Shown piece after piece: positions 8,252 to 16,555 of a DNA stretch of 64,000 bases. Where the stretch lies: contig NZ_AP022842.1 of assembly GCF_011398925.1 (NCBI RefSeq), forward strand, positions 3,274,001 to 3,338,000, read 5' to 3'. The stretch is from Bacillus sp. KH172YL63. Its GTDB lineage: Bacteria; Bacillota; Bacilli; Bacillales; Bacillaceae_B. A model generated the notes under the pieces. The model was not told the DNA's origin. It saw only the letters and a program-made list of their open reading frames with translations, and did not search any database. Every line of letters begins with the position of its first letter. Position 1 is the first letter of the stretch. A program made the translations under genes and the position numbers.

Positions 8252-9460
8252 TTATCTATGCTTTAATTTCAATGAACCGATCATACATGCAGTAAGGCCG
8301 CTCAGGATGAGGATGGTGATGGGCAGAATCAGTGTCCCCCACTGAGTTCCATTCATGATGTCGAGAAAACCGCCGAGTGCCCATTTATTCGGGGCGATGA
8401 CGGCGAGCTGCTGTAAGGCCTCCGGGAATAAAGCCAGCGGAATCATAGAACCACCGAGCAGCGCGAGCACCTGGACACCGATGCCCCCGATTGAATCCAC
8501 CGTCTTTTCCTCCGAGATGAAACCGGCAAGCATCATCGCAAGTCCGGATACCGCAACCCCGTAAGCCATCCCCATCAGCATGAGCTGGGCTCCGTTACTG
8601 CCCCAATCCACCCCGAATAAATAGTGGGTGGCGCTCACGAACACCGTGAACTGAAGGAGAGTGAAGGCGAGGGTGCCGAGGAACTTCCCTCCCATGATCG
8701 AGGAGTGGCGGACGGGACTGATCATGAGCCTTGCCAATGTATCGGTATTCCGCTCCTGAAGGATTGTTTTGGCGCCCATTGTCGTGTTGAAGAGAATGAA
8801 CATGACCCCCATGGCGGCAGCGTAGTATTGCATGCCTGTAAGAGGTTTCTTTCCATTTTCTTCAGAAAGGACACCGCTTTCCTTTGAACCGGCAATTCCA
8901 TTTAGCTTTCCTGAAAGATCCTCCATGGTTCCGGCAAGGTCCGCATTCTGATTGGCCACCGGCACGGCCAGTTCCTTCCCTACGGTCCTTGTTGCCGCAG
9001 AAACGGTAGCCACCCGATTGGTGAATGATTCGGTGATGGTCGAGAGGATCGAGAACTGAATCTCTTTCCCTGGATCCTTGAACATTTTGACCGGCTCATG
9101 GTTCCCCTGCAGCAGCCCTTCTCCCCAGCCTTCAGGAAGTACAAGGCCAGCATCCACCTGCCCCTCCTGGATCGCCTTCCGTAAGTCGGCTTCATTGCTG
9201 TATTTCTTTATGGTGATGCTTTCCTTCAACGCCTCCCCTTGAAGGGTGTCCTGAAGGAATCGTTGGGTCAGTTCATCTTGGGACGCCGTGACGACTCCCG
9301 CAGTCAGATCGGGGAGCGTTGCGCTTTCGCTGAATGTCCCCCTCAAGGCAGTCCCAAGGATGGCGGTCAGGATAATCGGCATGAGTAAAAGTGTGATGAA
9401 CGATTTGCGGTCTTTGAGGCGGATTTTGATATCTTTCCATGCAATCGTGAACATGTTCAT
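8252..9460 (-). CDS. lnrM: ABC-2 type permease, LnrM-like
   Basis: This 402-aa permease has the same design as its neighbour: helix 1 (FITLLLMPIILTAILGTAL), an extracytoplasmic domain of about 180 residues, then a five-helix membrane core (MQYYAAAMGVMFILFNTTMGAKTILQERNTDTLARLMISPV is the ABC-2 coupling region). Size is close to YfiM/LnrM (396 aa). AGGGGGAG lies 6 nt before ATG, and the gene starts 12 bp after the ATPase gene stop, so lnrL, lnrM and lnrN are translated from one message. LnrM and LnrN probably form a heterodimeric pore. Confidence 0.8.
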   Translation of the reverse strand: MNMFTIAWKDIKIRLKDRKSFITLLLMPIILTAILGTALRGTFSESATLPDLTAGVVTASQDELTQRFLQDTLQGEALKESITIKKYSNEADLRKAIQEGQVDAGLVLPEGWGEGLLQGNHEPVKMFKDPGKEIQFSILSTITESFTNRVATVSAATRTVGKELAVPVANQNADLAGTMEDLSGKLNGIAGSKESGVLSEENGKKPLTGMQYYAAAMGVMFILFNTTMGAKTILQERNTDTLARLMISPVRHSSIMGGKFLGTLAFTLLQFTVFVSATHYLFGVDWGSNGAQLMLMGMAYGVAVSGLAMMLAGFISEEKTVDSIGGIGVQVLALLGGSMIPLALFPEALQQLAVIAPNKWALGGFLDIMNGTQWGTLILPITILILSGLTACMIGSLKLKHR

Positions 9461-9472
9461 TTCATTCTCCCC

Positions 9473-10408
9473 CTAATCCCGTAACGTTCGACCTGTGAGT
9501 TGCAGGAAGAGCGTCTCAAGATTCGATTCTTTGATTTCAACGGATTGGATCTTTAACCCGGCATGGACGGCCGTCGTGATGACCGATGCCACGGCTTCCT
9601 GGGGGTTCGGCGCGAATACTTCAATGGTGCATTCTTCTTGCTGAAACACCATATGCACACTTTCAGCTGTATTTTTTAAGGCTTCCATCGCCTCATCAGG
9701 CAAACGGTCGACTTTCATTTCAATAAAGCTGCTTCCCGTCAGGCGGCTGCACAGCTCCCGTTTCGTCCCAAGGGCGATGACTTCTCCGTGGTCGATGATG
9801 CCTACCCGGTTACAAAGGAACTCAACTTCTTCCATGTAGTGACTCGTGTAGATAATCGTCATGCCCTTTTCATTCAGGGCTTTGACCGTTTCCAGAATAT
9901 GATTCCGTGACTGTGGATCGATGCCGACCGTCGGCTCATCCATGATCAACAGCTCCGGCTCGTGCATCAGGGCCGCTCCGATGTTGATCCTCCGCTTCAT
10001 TCCCCCGGAGAAGGTTTCGATGCGATCTCTCCCCCTGTCTTTCAGCCCGACGATTTCAAGCACTTCCTCCACTCGCTTTTTTGCCTGCGTGCCGGTCAAA
10101 CCGTACATCTTCCCCCAGAAAATCAGATTATCCCTCGCCGACATCGTTGGATAAAGGGCGATTTCCTGCGGCACGACCCCGATCTTCTTCTTGATTGCCA
10201 AGGGGAATTGTTTCACTGATTGGCTTTCGACCAGCACTTCTCCATGGTCGCAGGGCACAAGCCCGCAAATCATTGAAATCGTCGTCGACTTTCCCGCTCC
10301 GTTCGGTCCAAGAAGTCCGAACGCTTCACCCTTTTCGATCGTAAAGGAAACGTTCTTGACGACCTCTTTTTTTCCATAGCTTTTCTTCAGTTCTTTCACC
10401 TCTAACAT
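9473..10408 (-). CDS. lnrL: ABC transporter ATPase, LnrL-like
   Basis: A 311-aa ATPase with Walker A GPNGAGKST (Lys40), Q-loop VPQEIALYP, signature FSGGMKRR, Walker B LLIMDEPTVGID and switch His in YTSHYME. The 80-residue C-terminal extension is typical of DrrA/CcmA-type exporters. Length equals B. subtilis LnrL (311 aa). It is the first gene of the exporter transcript and is separated from the regulator gene by a terminator and a candidate promoter. The role is to power LnrMN export at the cytosolic face of the membrane. Confidence 0.85.
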   Translation of the reverse strand: MLEVKELKKSYGKKEVVKNVSFTIEKGEAFGLLGPNGAGKSTTISMICGLVPCDHGEVLVESQSVKQFPLAIKKKIGVVPQEIALYPTMSARDNLIFWGKMYGLTGTQAKKRVEEVLEIVGLKDRGRDRIETFSGGMKRRINIGAALMHEPELLIMDEPTVGIDPQSRNHILETVKALNEKGMTIIYTSHYMEEVEFLCNRVGIIDHGEVIALGTKRELCSRLTGSSFIEMKVDRLPDEAMEALKNTAESVHMVFQQEECTIEVFAPNPQEAVASVITTAVHAGLKIQSVEIKESNLETLFLQLTGRTLRD

Positions 10409-10439
10409 ATCTCCACACCCTTTTTTATTTGGCTATACA

Positions 10440-10470
10440 TCTAGTATAGTGGGATTCCTCTCTTTCCAAA
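10440..10470 (-). promoter_or_regulatory. Candidate promoter of lnrLMN
   Basis: On the minus strand TATACT is preceded by TTTGGA at 16 bp. This is a weak sigma-A match, as expected for a promoter needing an activator. It lies between the lnrK terminator and lnrL. By analogy with B. subtilis, phosphorylated LnrK would bind just upstream, but no clear dyad was recognised. Confidence 0.35.
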
Positions 10471-10500
10471 TCCCTCCAGCGATAGAAATTGAACATAAAA

Positions 10501-10525
10501 AAATACAGCTGTGATAGCTGTATTT
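10501..10525 (-). terminator. Terminator of lnrJK
   Basis: AAATACAGCT and AGCTGTATTT form a perfect 10-bp stem around a 5-nt loop, followed on the minus strand by a T-run. It separates the regulatory genes from the exporter genes. Confidence 0.75.
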
Positions 10526-10554
10526 CATAAGCGTAATATGCCAAAAGTCATGGT

Positions 10555-11214
10555 TCAGTAATGTGTGATATGATAGCGGACAGCAAAGATCGCCGCCTGG
10601 GTCCGGTCCCTCAGCTCCAGCTTGCTGATGAGGTTCGAGACATGATTCTTCACGGTCCCTTCCGATATAAACAGTTGCCCCGCAATCTCTTTATTGTTCA
10701 GCCCGAGGCCGAGTTGATTCAGCACTTCGAGTTCCCGTTCCGTCAAGTCCTGCAAGACGTCCGGGACGGTGGTGGAAGATGGATCAGACGACTGGTTCCT
10801 TTTCATTTCCCTGACGATATCGGCGGTCAGTTCTTTCGGGAGGACCATGCCCCCTGATTGCACCGTCATGATTGCCTGGACGATGGCGTCTGTCGGCATA
10901 TCCTTCAATAAATAGCCACTGGCACCTTCTTCGAGGGCTTTAAAGATGAGCTCACTGTCATTGAATGTCGTCAGCATGAGCACCTTGATGTCCGGATAAG
11001 CGGAAGTGATCAACCTCGTCCCTTCCACCCCGTCCGCGACCGGCATGCGGATATCCATGAGGACGAGGTCAGGTTGGAGTTCCTCCGCTTTCTCGAGCGC
11101 TTCCTTTCCATTGGACGCGACCCCTACGACATCGATCTCACTTCTGAGATCAAGGATCGTTGCAAGTCCGTCCCTCATTAATTCTTGATCGTCGACGATT
11201 AAGATGTTGACCAT
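10555..11214 (-). CDS. lnrK: NarL/LuxR response regulator, LnrK-like
   Basis: A 219-aa regulator: receiver domain (residues 1-120) with acidic pocket D8/D9, phospho-acceptor Asp54 in LVLMDIRMP and Lys104 in LLKDMP, then a LuxR-type helix-turn-helix (LTERELEVLNQLGLGLNNKEIAGQLFISEGTVKNHVSNLISKL). It begins immediately after the kinase stop codon (TAA then ATG), so the pair is translationally coupled. Family knowledge: in B. subtilis LnrK activates lnrLMN when the membrane is perturbed by linearmycins. Length matches YfiK (220 aa). Confidence 0.85.
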   Translation of the reverse strand: MVNILIVDDQELMRDGLATILDLRSEIDVVGVASNGKEALEKAEELQPDLVLMDIRMPVADGVEGTRLITSAYPDIKVLMLTTFNDSELIFKALEEGASGYLLKDMPTDAIVQAIMTVQSGGMVLPKELTADIVREMKRNQSSDPSSTTVPDVLQDLTERELEVLNQLGLGLNNKEIAGQLFISEGTVKNHVSNLISKLELRDRTQAAIFAVRYHITHY

Positions 11215-12426
11215 TTATGCTCCCCCCATTTGCCATTTCATCTCTTTCAGCGGTACCGCTGCTTTCACAAGGAAGCCCTCTTCTGTGCTCTGAAATACGG
11301 TCGTACCCCCATGTTCATGGATCCGGTCCCTCATATGCTTCAAGCCAAATCCAGGGTGGATGTCTCCTGCCCCCACTCCGTCGTCGTGAATACCGACCGT
11401 CACGTCGGACACTGAGACTTCAAGCGTGACGCTGCAAGTCTTCGCACGACCGTGACGGACTGCATTGGTGATCGATTCCTGAATGACCCGGGTCAAGTCC
11501 ATCTGAAGCGAAACCGGGATCGTCATCGCATCTCCTTTGACGGTGAAGGTGGAGACGAGTCCGGTCATTTCCTGATAATCCTCCAACAGTTTCCGGATTG
11601 TCGTGATGAAGGACTGTGGCTGATTGTCATCCTTCAGCGTCCTGACAGACAGGCGGATTTCCTGGAGCGTCTCCCGGGCAAGCCCTTCACAAAGCCCGAT
11701 CTTCTGCCGGCTCACATCTGGACGTGTCTCCATCAGCTCTTTCGCCACTTGAAGCTGAACGAGGAGCGCCGTCATCTTATGGCCGACCGTATCGTGGATT
11801 TCCCCTGAGATCCGGTTCCGTTCCCGAACGAGCGTCAACTCCTCCACCTGCTTCGCATACTGATGCAGCTGCTCATGGGCGGACGCCAATTCATCATGTG
11901 CAGACTGAAGCTCCCCGTACTGGGTTTCGATCTTCGTCCGGGCACGGAGAAGTTTGTGAATGAGCCTTCCGACAACAGCCTGAAACAGGATAAAACTGAA
12001 GTTGATGACATTTTCCAACGGGGAAAACACGCCTGTCACTTCATAGATGTAGTACATTGCCCCAAACCACGTGATGAAAAAGGCAATGGAAAACATGTAA
12101 AGGACCCTTCTGTTTTCAGCAGTCAAGAAAAGACTGACAGCGTTCACCCCGAACAGGATTAAATACAGGGAGGAATTCGGCTGAAACAGCACGAACCCTG
12201 TAATCAATATGAAATCCAGGACGAGCGGCAGCGGATAATACCTGTCTCCCCGTTCGCTGACAAAAAGGAGATGATTGAGCGTAAACCCAATCCCAGCTGA
12301 AATCACAAAAATCAGTTGTAAGGCTGTAGGCGTCCCGACTGAACCATAGTAGATATAACTGATCATAAGCAGCATGACGAGACGAAGCCCGGTCAAAAAC
12401 GTCAACTTCACGGAATCACCCTTCAT
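11215..12426 (-). CDS. lnrJ: Sensor histidine kinase, LnrJ-like
   Basis: A 403-aa HPK7-type kinase. The first ~155 residues hold five or six short-loop transmembrane helices with no extracellular domain, an intramembrane-sensing layout. A coiled coil follows (residues 165-200), then the HisKA_3 box RNRISGEIHDTVGH with His211, and an HATPase domain with N-box ESITNAVRHG, IHDDGVGAGD and GFGLKHMRDR. Sensing within the membrane fits detection of lipid-like or polyene antibiotics, as known for B. subtilis LnrJ (YfiJ). It is first in the lnrJK operon. Confidence 0.85.
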   Translation of the reverse strand: MKGDSVKLTFLTGLRLVMLLMISYIYYGSVGTPTALQLIFVISAGIGFTLNHLLFVSERGDRYYPLPLVLDFILITGFVLFQPNSSLYLILFGVNAVSLFLTAENRRVLYMFSIAFFITWFGAMYYIYEVTGVFSPLENVINFSFILFQAVVGRLIHKLLRARTKIETQYGELQSAHDELASAHEQLHQYAKQVEELTLVRERNRISGEIHDTVGHKMTALLVQLQVAKELMETRPDVSRQKIGLCEGLARETLQEIRLSVRTLKDDNQPQSFITTIRKLLEDYQEMTGLVSTFTVKGDAMTIPVSLQMDLTRVIQESITNAVRHGRAKTCSVTLEVSVSDVTVGIHDDGVGAGDIHPGFGLKHMRDRIHEHGGTTVFQSTEEGFLVKAAVPLKEMKWQMGGA

Positions 12427-12538
12427 ATGTAGAATATATTACCATTATAAGCTTCATTCCGATGTTTTGTAAGGTCATATCTGCCCTCAGTCCTGCTATA
12501 CTTAAATAACAACCACCCCATAGAAAGAAGGTCATGCC

Positions 12539-13123
12539 ATGAAAGATGTCCTCATCCAATACATGAAACGCTTCTCAGATCTCAGCGAAGAGGAGCTCCG
12601 AAAGCTGACGGCGGACGTACCTGTTGCTTCTTATAAAAAAGGAACCGTCCTCCTGCATCAAGGAGAGGTCCCTCATAAATGTTATTTTGTTTTAAAAGGA
12701 TGTATTCGTCAGTTTGCCGTTGACCAAGATGGAGATGAGCATACCTTCAATTTTTTCACAGAGGAACAGAGTGTCACCATTTTCAGCATGGATCAGCCCT
12801 CAAAGTACGCTCTGTCCTGCCTGGAAGACTGCACGCTCATTGTCGGTGATTTGGCGACCGAGCAGGAGAATTATGATGCCCATCCCATCCTTGAAGCGAT
12901 GACCCGCAAGATGATGGAAGCAGACATGGGCACGATGCGGGATGAGTTTGCGTCGTTCATGTCTTCTTCACCGGAGCAACGCTATGGGCTGCTACTCGAA
13001 AATAGGCCCGACCTGATTGAAAGGGTGCCCCAATATCAGCTCGCAAGCTATTTAGGCATCACGCCCGAGTCCCTCAGCCGCATCAAGAAACGGGCCGCGG
13101 GCAACCTGCGGATCGTCGACTAA
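12539..13123 (+). CDS. Crp/Fnr-family transcriptional regulator
   Basis: A 194-aa protein with a cyclic-nucleotide-binding-like beta roll (residues 15-115; YKKGTVLLHQGEVPHKCYFVLKGCIRQF) and a C-terminal HTH (PQYQLASYLGITPESLSRIKKR). There is no Cys cluster for an Fe-S centre, and the cNMP pocket Arg-Ser pair is not clear, so it may respond to another ligand. This short form is common in Bacillaceae and Bacteroidetes as a stress regulator. It is divergent from lnrJ and convergent with the next gene, overlapping it by 4 bp at the stop codons. Targets are unknown. Confidence 0.8.
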   Translation: MKDVLIQYMKRFSDLSEEELRKLTADVPVASYKKGTVLLHQGEVPHKCYFVLKGCIRQFAVDQDGDEHTFNFFTEEQSVTIFSMDQPSKYALSCLEDCTLIVGDLATEQENYDAHPILEAMTRKMMEADMGTMRDEFASFMSSSPEQRYGLLLENRPDLIERVPQYQLASYLGITPESLSRIKKRAAGNLRIVD

Positions 13124-13794
13124 TCCATCGTCAGCTTCCGTCCCCTGACGAGGAGCCAGATCCCAAACCCGATTTCCCCGACAAACATCGGCGCCATCAA
13201 GATCAGCTCAAGAAGATGGGTTACGCTTTCAAGGGACGGCATGAACGTATAAATCCCGTGAATCAGCGTATAACCGAAGCCTGCCAGGATTAAGAGAATG
13301 CTGACCGGCTTCGGAATATACCCCGTCCTCACCGCCACATAACCAACGACCATGAGATGGAAGCCGAACAGAATCAACCCCAATGACCAAACATCTTCAA
13401 ATGCCGCAATCGACCCCATCACCTCCACCGCCGTCCCGTCCGGATTCCCTGCAGCCCGGCCCGCAACCGCAAGATGGGACACAGCTATCGCCAGCACCAC
13501 CGTGTAAACGAGCCGCAGCCCTCCGCCTATCCATGCCCCCACCCGGTCAAACGGCTTCAAAAACAGAACCAAACACCACGCCACCACCAAATCGGTGATG
13601 ACAATCACCACCCACCCCACTATCTCCATCCCAAACCACACCGAACCCGCCTGAATATTCCTCAGCGTCGCCTCCCCGTCCCCCGCCACAACAAGTGAAC
13701 TGTGCACAAACCCATAAGAAAAAAATGCCGCAACCGTCATGATCAACAGAGAAACCCCGGCAACGGCCGCCGATTTATGTTGAATTGTTTTCAT
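13120..13794 (-). CDS. DUF4386-like membrane protein
   Basis: I start this 224-aa protein at 13794 (MKTIQHKSAAVAG) because a strong AGGAGGT lies upstream; the longer frame is not supported. Six hydrophobic spans are present: AGVSLLIMTVAAFFSYGF, VGWVVIVITDLVVAWCLVLFL, LRLVYTVVLAIAVSHLAV, WSLGLILFGFHLMVVGY, SILLILAGFGYTLIHGIY and HLLELILMAPMFVGEIGFGIWLL. The 'LGLILFGFHLMVVGYV' core is characteristic of DUF4386 proteins, which have no known function. Its stop overlaps that of the Crp/Fnr gene head to head. Confidence 0.75.
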   Translation of the reverse strand: MKTIQHKSAAVAGVSLLIMTVAAFFSYGFVHSSLVVAGDGEATLRNIQAGSVWFGMEIVGWVVIVITDLVVAWCLVLFLKPFDRVGAWIGGGLRLVYTVVLAIAVSHLAVAGRAAGNPDGTAVEVMGSIAAFEDVWSLGLILFGFHLMVVGYVAVRTGYIPKPVSILLILAGFGYTLIHGIYTFMPSLESVTHLLELILMAPMFVGEIGFGIWLLVRGRKLTMD

Positions 13795-13989
13795 AAAATG
13801 ACCTCCTGATATGTTGGTACTTATGATTGTAGAGGGATTTGGAGGGAGGGGCATTGACTTAAGTTAAGAACCTGGGAAAAATGATGCTGACTCTTATTGG
13901 TTTATCCCTGCATCCTCACAGGCGGAAACAATTATGTGGTAAAATATAGTAATCATGACTGAAATATATTGATTCATAGGGGGAATTTG

Positions 13990-14214
13990 ATGAATGTTCT
14001 CAGAATTGGTTTGAATATACTGATCCCATTTTTCATTGGATTCCTGGCTTTTGCTACCTGGATGGGGTATATAGCAGAACATATCAGGGATGATTACAAC
14101 TTTAAATGGATTGCCCTTTTACTGATGATAGCAGGATACATTATTCAATTTTATAAGAGAACGGTTGGGTATGTGCTTGTTGGTTTAAGCGTGTGGTGGT
14201 GGTTTGTGTTGTGA
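13990..14214 (+). CDS. Small membrane protein (74 aa)
   Basis: Two or three hydrophobic stretches (IGLNILIPFFIGFLAFATWMGYIA, WIALLLMIAGYIIQF and VGYVLVGLSVWWWFVL) and almost nothing else. The ATG at 13990 follows AGGGGG by 6 nt; an upstream in-frame start lacks a site. The family is not recognised. It heads a same-strand run of five small genes ending at 16270. Confidence 0.55.
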   Translation: MNVLRIGLNILIPFFIGFLAFATWMGYIAEHIRDDYNFKWIALLLMIAGYIIQFYKRTVGYVLVGLSVWWWFVL

Positions 14215-14298
14215 ATCGGGCTTTGGGAATGACATGTGTTCCGGCGAATCTACACAAGACGACTCACCCCAAAAAAACTCTTTTCACGAGGTGAAAAT

Positions 14299-14484
14299 AT
14301 GATCATAGCGGCACTCATCGCCCTTAATGCAATTGTCGGTTATCAATTTGTTTCAAACCTGATTGAAGCAATCAAAGTGGAGGATTTTGAGGAAGAAAAG
14401 AAGAAAAAGATGAATGCAGGCATACATTTTGTTCTGTGGACGTGGTCAGTCATCTTTATGATGATGTTGTTTATTGGCGGGTGA
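14299..14484 (+). CDS. Small two-helix membrane protein (61 aa)
   Basis: Helix 1 is IIAALIALNAIVGYQFVSNLI and helix 2 is HFVLWTWSVIFMMMLFIGG, joined by a highly charged loop (EDFEEEKKKKM). GAGGTG precedes the ATG at 14299 by 6 nt, which rules out the longer frame. The family is not recognised. Confidence 0.55.
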   Translation: MIIAALIALNAIVGYQFVSNLIEAIKVEDFEEEKKKKMNAGIHFVLWTWSVIFMMMLFIGG

Positions 14485-14581
14485 GTTGAGAGGTGTTGTT
14501 TTCACTAATGTAGGCATGGCTTAGACAGCTTTACCAGCAAATGAATGGGCAATAGATTTAATAATGTTGGAGGTTAAGACA

Positions 14582-15121
14582 ATGAGCCAAATCATACATA
14601 TTACATCCTTGAAGTATCCTGATTCCTTACATTACGAGTGGGAAGGCGAACTGGTTTGGAAGACATCCAATTATGTAATGGTACTGTGCAAGGCAGGAAG
14701 GAAGTTAATACACCACACAAAAAACACTACGTTTACAATTGATGTTACATCATTGGAATTCTTCTCACTCAAAGAAGGATTTACAGCCGCGATGGAAATA
14801 AGAGATGGCAGTATTGTTTCATATTATTGCAATGTTGCTTCGCCGGCGGTATTAAGAGGCAATGAACTGTCTTATGTTGATTTGGATTTAGACCTCATCA
14901 AAAGGGAAAATGAGCATTGGCAAGTGATTGATGAAGAAGAGTTTGAAATCAACAGCTTGAAATACAACTACCCTCTTGAATTAAAAGAAGGTGCGATCCG
15001 ATCGTTGGAGAAACTGCTAAGCAAGGTTCGGAAAAAGGAATTTCCATTTAGTGAGGATGTGTTGGAAAGTTTAAGACCGAAACATAGTAACCTTCTTTCA
15101 CACGAACCACTCGGTAAATAG
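14582..15121 (+). CDS. DUF402-domain protein
   Basis: A 179-aa soluble protein. The landmarks KYPDSLHYEWEGELVW, SYYCNVASPAVLRGNELSYVDLDLDLI and a C-terminal helix ending in a Lys-rich segment follow the DUF402 pattern, a beta-barrel fold shared with FomD and NtdP (YgaC), which are metal-dependent nucleotide phosphatases. The acidic YVDLDLDL strand is the metal-binding candidate. The start at 14582 has TTGGAGG 8 nt upstream. Substrate is unknown. The spacing to the next gene (54 bp) is loose. Confidence 0.75.
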   Translation: MSQIIHITSLKYPDSLHYEWEGELVWKTSNYVMVLCKAGRKLIHHTKNTTFTIDVTSLEFFSLKEGFTAAMEIRDGSIVSYYCNVASPAVLRGNELSYVDLDLDLIKRENEHWQVIDEEEFEINSLKYNYPLELKEGAIRSLEKLLSKVRKKEFPFSEDVLESLRPKHSNLLSHEPLGK

Positions 15122-15175
15122 CCAACCGCCTTTCAAAGAATAAAGAAATAAAACCGTTCAACAAGGAGTGTAACG

Positions 15176-15736
15176 ATGTCCAACACAAATTCAAACACCA
15201 GCAAAGAACTGTCGGTAACCGGAACTATCACGCCTAAGGAATATAAAAAATTTCATTCTTATCACAGCGGTAAACTGATCAAATGGGTGGTGATCGGTAC
15301 TTATATCCTCTTCTTCTCTCTGCTCACTTATCTTCTCTATCAGCCAGGTGACATATGGGATTATGAAGAGATGGCATCCCTCCTTTTGGTGAATTCTTTC
15401 CTGTCTGTTTGCCTTTCATTCCTATTTTTCCTTTACGGAAAAGGGATTCTGTTCATTAAAGCATCACGGGAATATAAGAGTGACCAATTGATCAAGCAAG
15501 ACATCTCATATACATTCAGCGGAGACGGCATCACTCAAAAAAGAGGAAGGTCCGTCAGTTATATTCAATGGAAGGAAATCGTTTCTGTACGTGAGCAACC
15601 TTCCATGTTTCTTATCTATTTGTCAAAAAGTAAAGCCATTGTCCTGCCGAAGAGATTCTTTGATTCCCGAGAAGAATTAGAGGCTTTTAAGGAATTGATT
15701 GAAGGGAATGTTTTGGCGAAAAAAAGAAACGTTTAG
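15176..15736 (+). CDS. YcxB-like membrane protein
   Basis: A 186-aa protein with two transmembrane helices (residues 36-57 and 70-92) followed by a cytosolic PH-like beta domain: FSGDGITQKRGRSVSYIQWKEIVSVREQPSMFLIYLSKSKAIVLPKRFF. The 'W..I..V.E....F.IY.S...A.ILPKR.F' pattern is the YcxB-like signature; the role is unknown. CAAGGAG lies 8 nt before ATG. The next gene follows 21 bp on, so the two probably share a transcript. Confidence 0.8.
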   Translation: MSNTNSNTSKELSVTGTITPKEYKKFHSYHSGKLIKWVVIGTYILFFSLLTYLLYQPGDIWDYEEMASLLLVNSFLSVCLSFLFFLYGKGILFIKASREYKSDQLIKQDISYTFSGDGITQKRGRSVSYIQWKEIVSVREQPSMFLIYLSKSKAIVLPKRFFDSREELEAFKELIEGNVLAKKRNV

Positions 15737-15757
15737 TTTGAACAGAAAGGGGTCCCT

Positions 15758-16270
15758 ATGGCCAGAAGATATAATGTATGGTCTTTTTATTTAACTTTAT
15801 TGATACTCTTGTCCCTGGCGAACCTTGTTTTTTCAGAATGGAAGGTATCGCCCCCTTCATACATTCTTTGGGGAATGTCAATCCTCACACTGATACTGGG
15901 AATAAGGGGATTTAAGGATCGAACGGGCAGACTGTCCAGGTTTCGAAGCTGGTTTACAGTCATCCTCTCGCCGATATTATCCATCTTTCTTTTTCTCGGT
16001 GTGATACGGTTCCTGTTCATTTCAGAAGACCTCATCAAAACTTCTGTTTCCCCAGATGAACAGTACCAGGTTGAATTTTACCTGTTAAATGGTGGGGCCA
16101 CTACATCATTCGGGGTGATTGGTAAGTTGGATGGCCCATTATGGTTCGAGAAAACCATATACAATCAATATCCAATGGATCACGCCAATGTTAAATGGCT
16201 TGATGATCATACTGTATCAATAAATAATCGCATTCTTAATTTAAAAGAGGGCGAAACATATCTTGATTGA
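15758..16270 (+). CDS. DUF5412-like membrane protein
   Basis: A 170-aa protein with three hydrophobic helices in the first 90 residues and then the DUF5412 region: SPDEQYQVEFYLLNGGATTSFGVIG... NVKWLDDHTVSINNRILNL. The 'NGGATTSF' box and the 'WLDDHTVSING' strand are typical. Function is unknown. AAAGGGG precedes the ATG. A dispersed repeat begins 13 bp after its stop codon. Confidence 0.75.
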   Translation: MARRYNVWSFYLTLLILLSLANLVFSEWKVSPPSYILWGMSILTLILGIRGFKDRTGRLSRFRSWFTVILSPILSIFLFLGVIRFLFISEDLIKTSVSPDEQYQVEFYLLNGGATTSFGVIGKLDGPLWFEKTIYNQYPMDHANVKWLDDHTVSINNRILNLKEGETYLD

Positions 16271-16283
16271 GCGGGACAAAACC

Positions 16284-16411
16284 GCTGTTGATTTCCGCGC
16301 AGGGCTTCGCTTTCCTCGGGCGGCGGTGCGCGTTCGTCGCTACGCTCCTGCGGGGTCACACCTACCCCGCTTTTCCCGAAGGAGTCTTCGCCCTGCACTC
16401 CAATCAACAGC
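16284..16411. repeat. Dispersed structured repeat (MITE/REP-like), 128 bp
   Basis: The element has perfect 10-bp terminal inverted repeats, GCTGTTGATT and AATCAACAGC, enclosing a GC-rich body with internal partial dyads (CGCAGGG...CTTCGCTTTC and CTCCTGCGGGGT...CGAAGGAGTCTTCGCCCTGC). From memory, close relatives occur many times in Bacillus, Rossellomorea and related genomes as non-coding intergenic sequences. No ORF with a ribosome site lies in it. I infer a folded RNA/DNA element inserted downstream of the DUF5412 gene. Confidence 0.75.
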
Positions 16412-16445
16412 TGGAACCTGCTCCATACATAAATGAATCATAAGC

Positions 16446-16496
16446 AAAAAATCCGAGCGATATAGATTTTCAACAAATCATTCGCTCGGATTTTTA
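16446..16496. terminator. Bidirectional terminator
   Basis: AAAAAATCCGAGCGA and TCGCTCGGATTTTT form a 10-bp GC-rich stem with A/T runs on both sides. It can end both the 14-16 kb plus-strand run and the aldo/keto reductase gene. Confidence 0.8.
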
Positions 16497-16555
16497 TGTG
16501 GCAGGCACTCTTTTGAATCAGCCTTTTCCTACCTCTTCAAACTCACTTTCAGACC

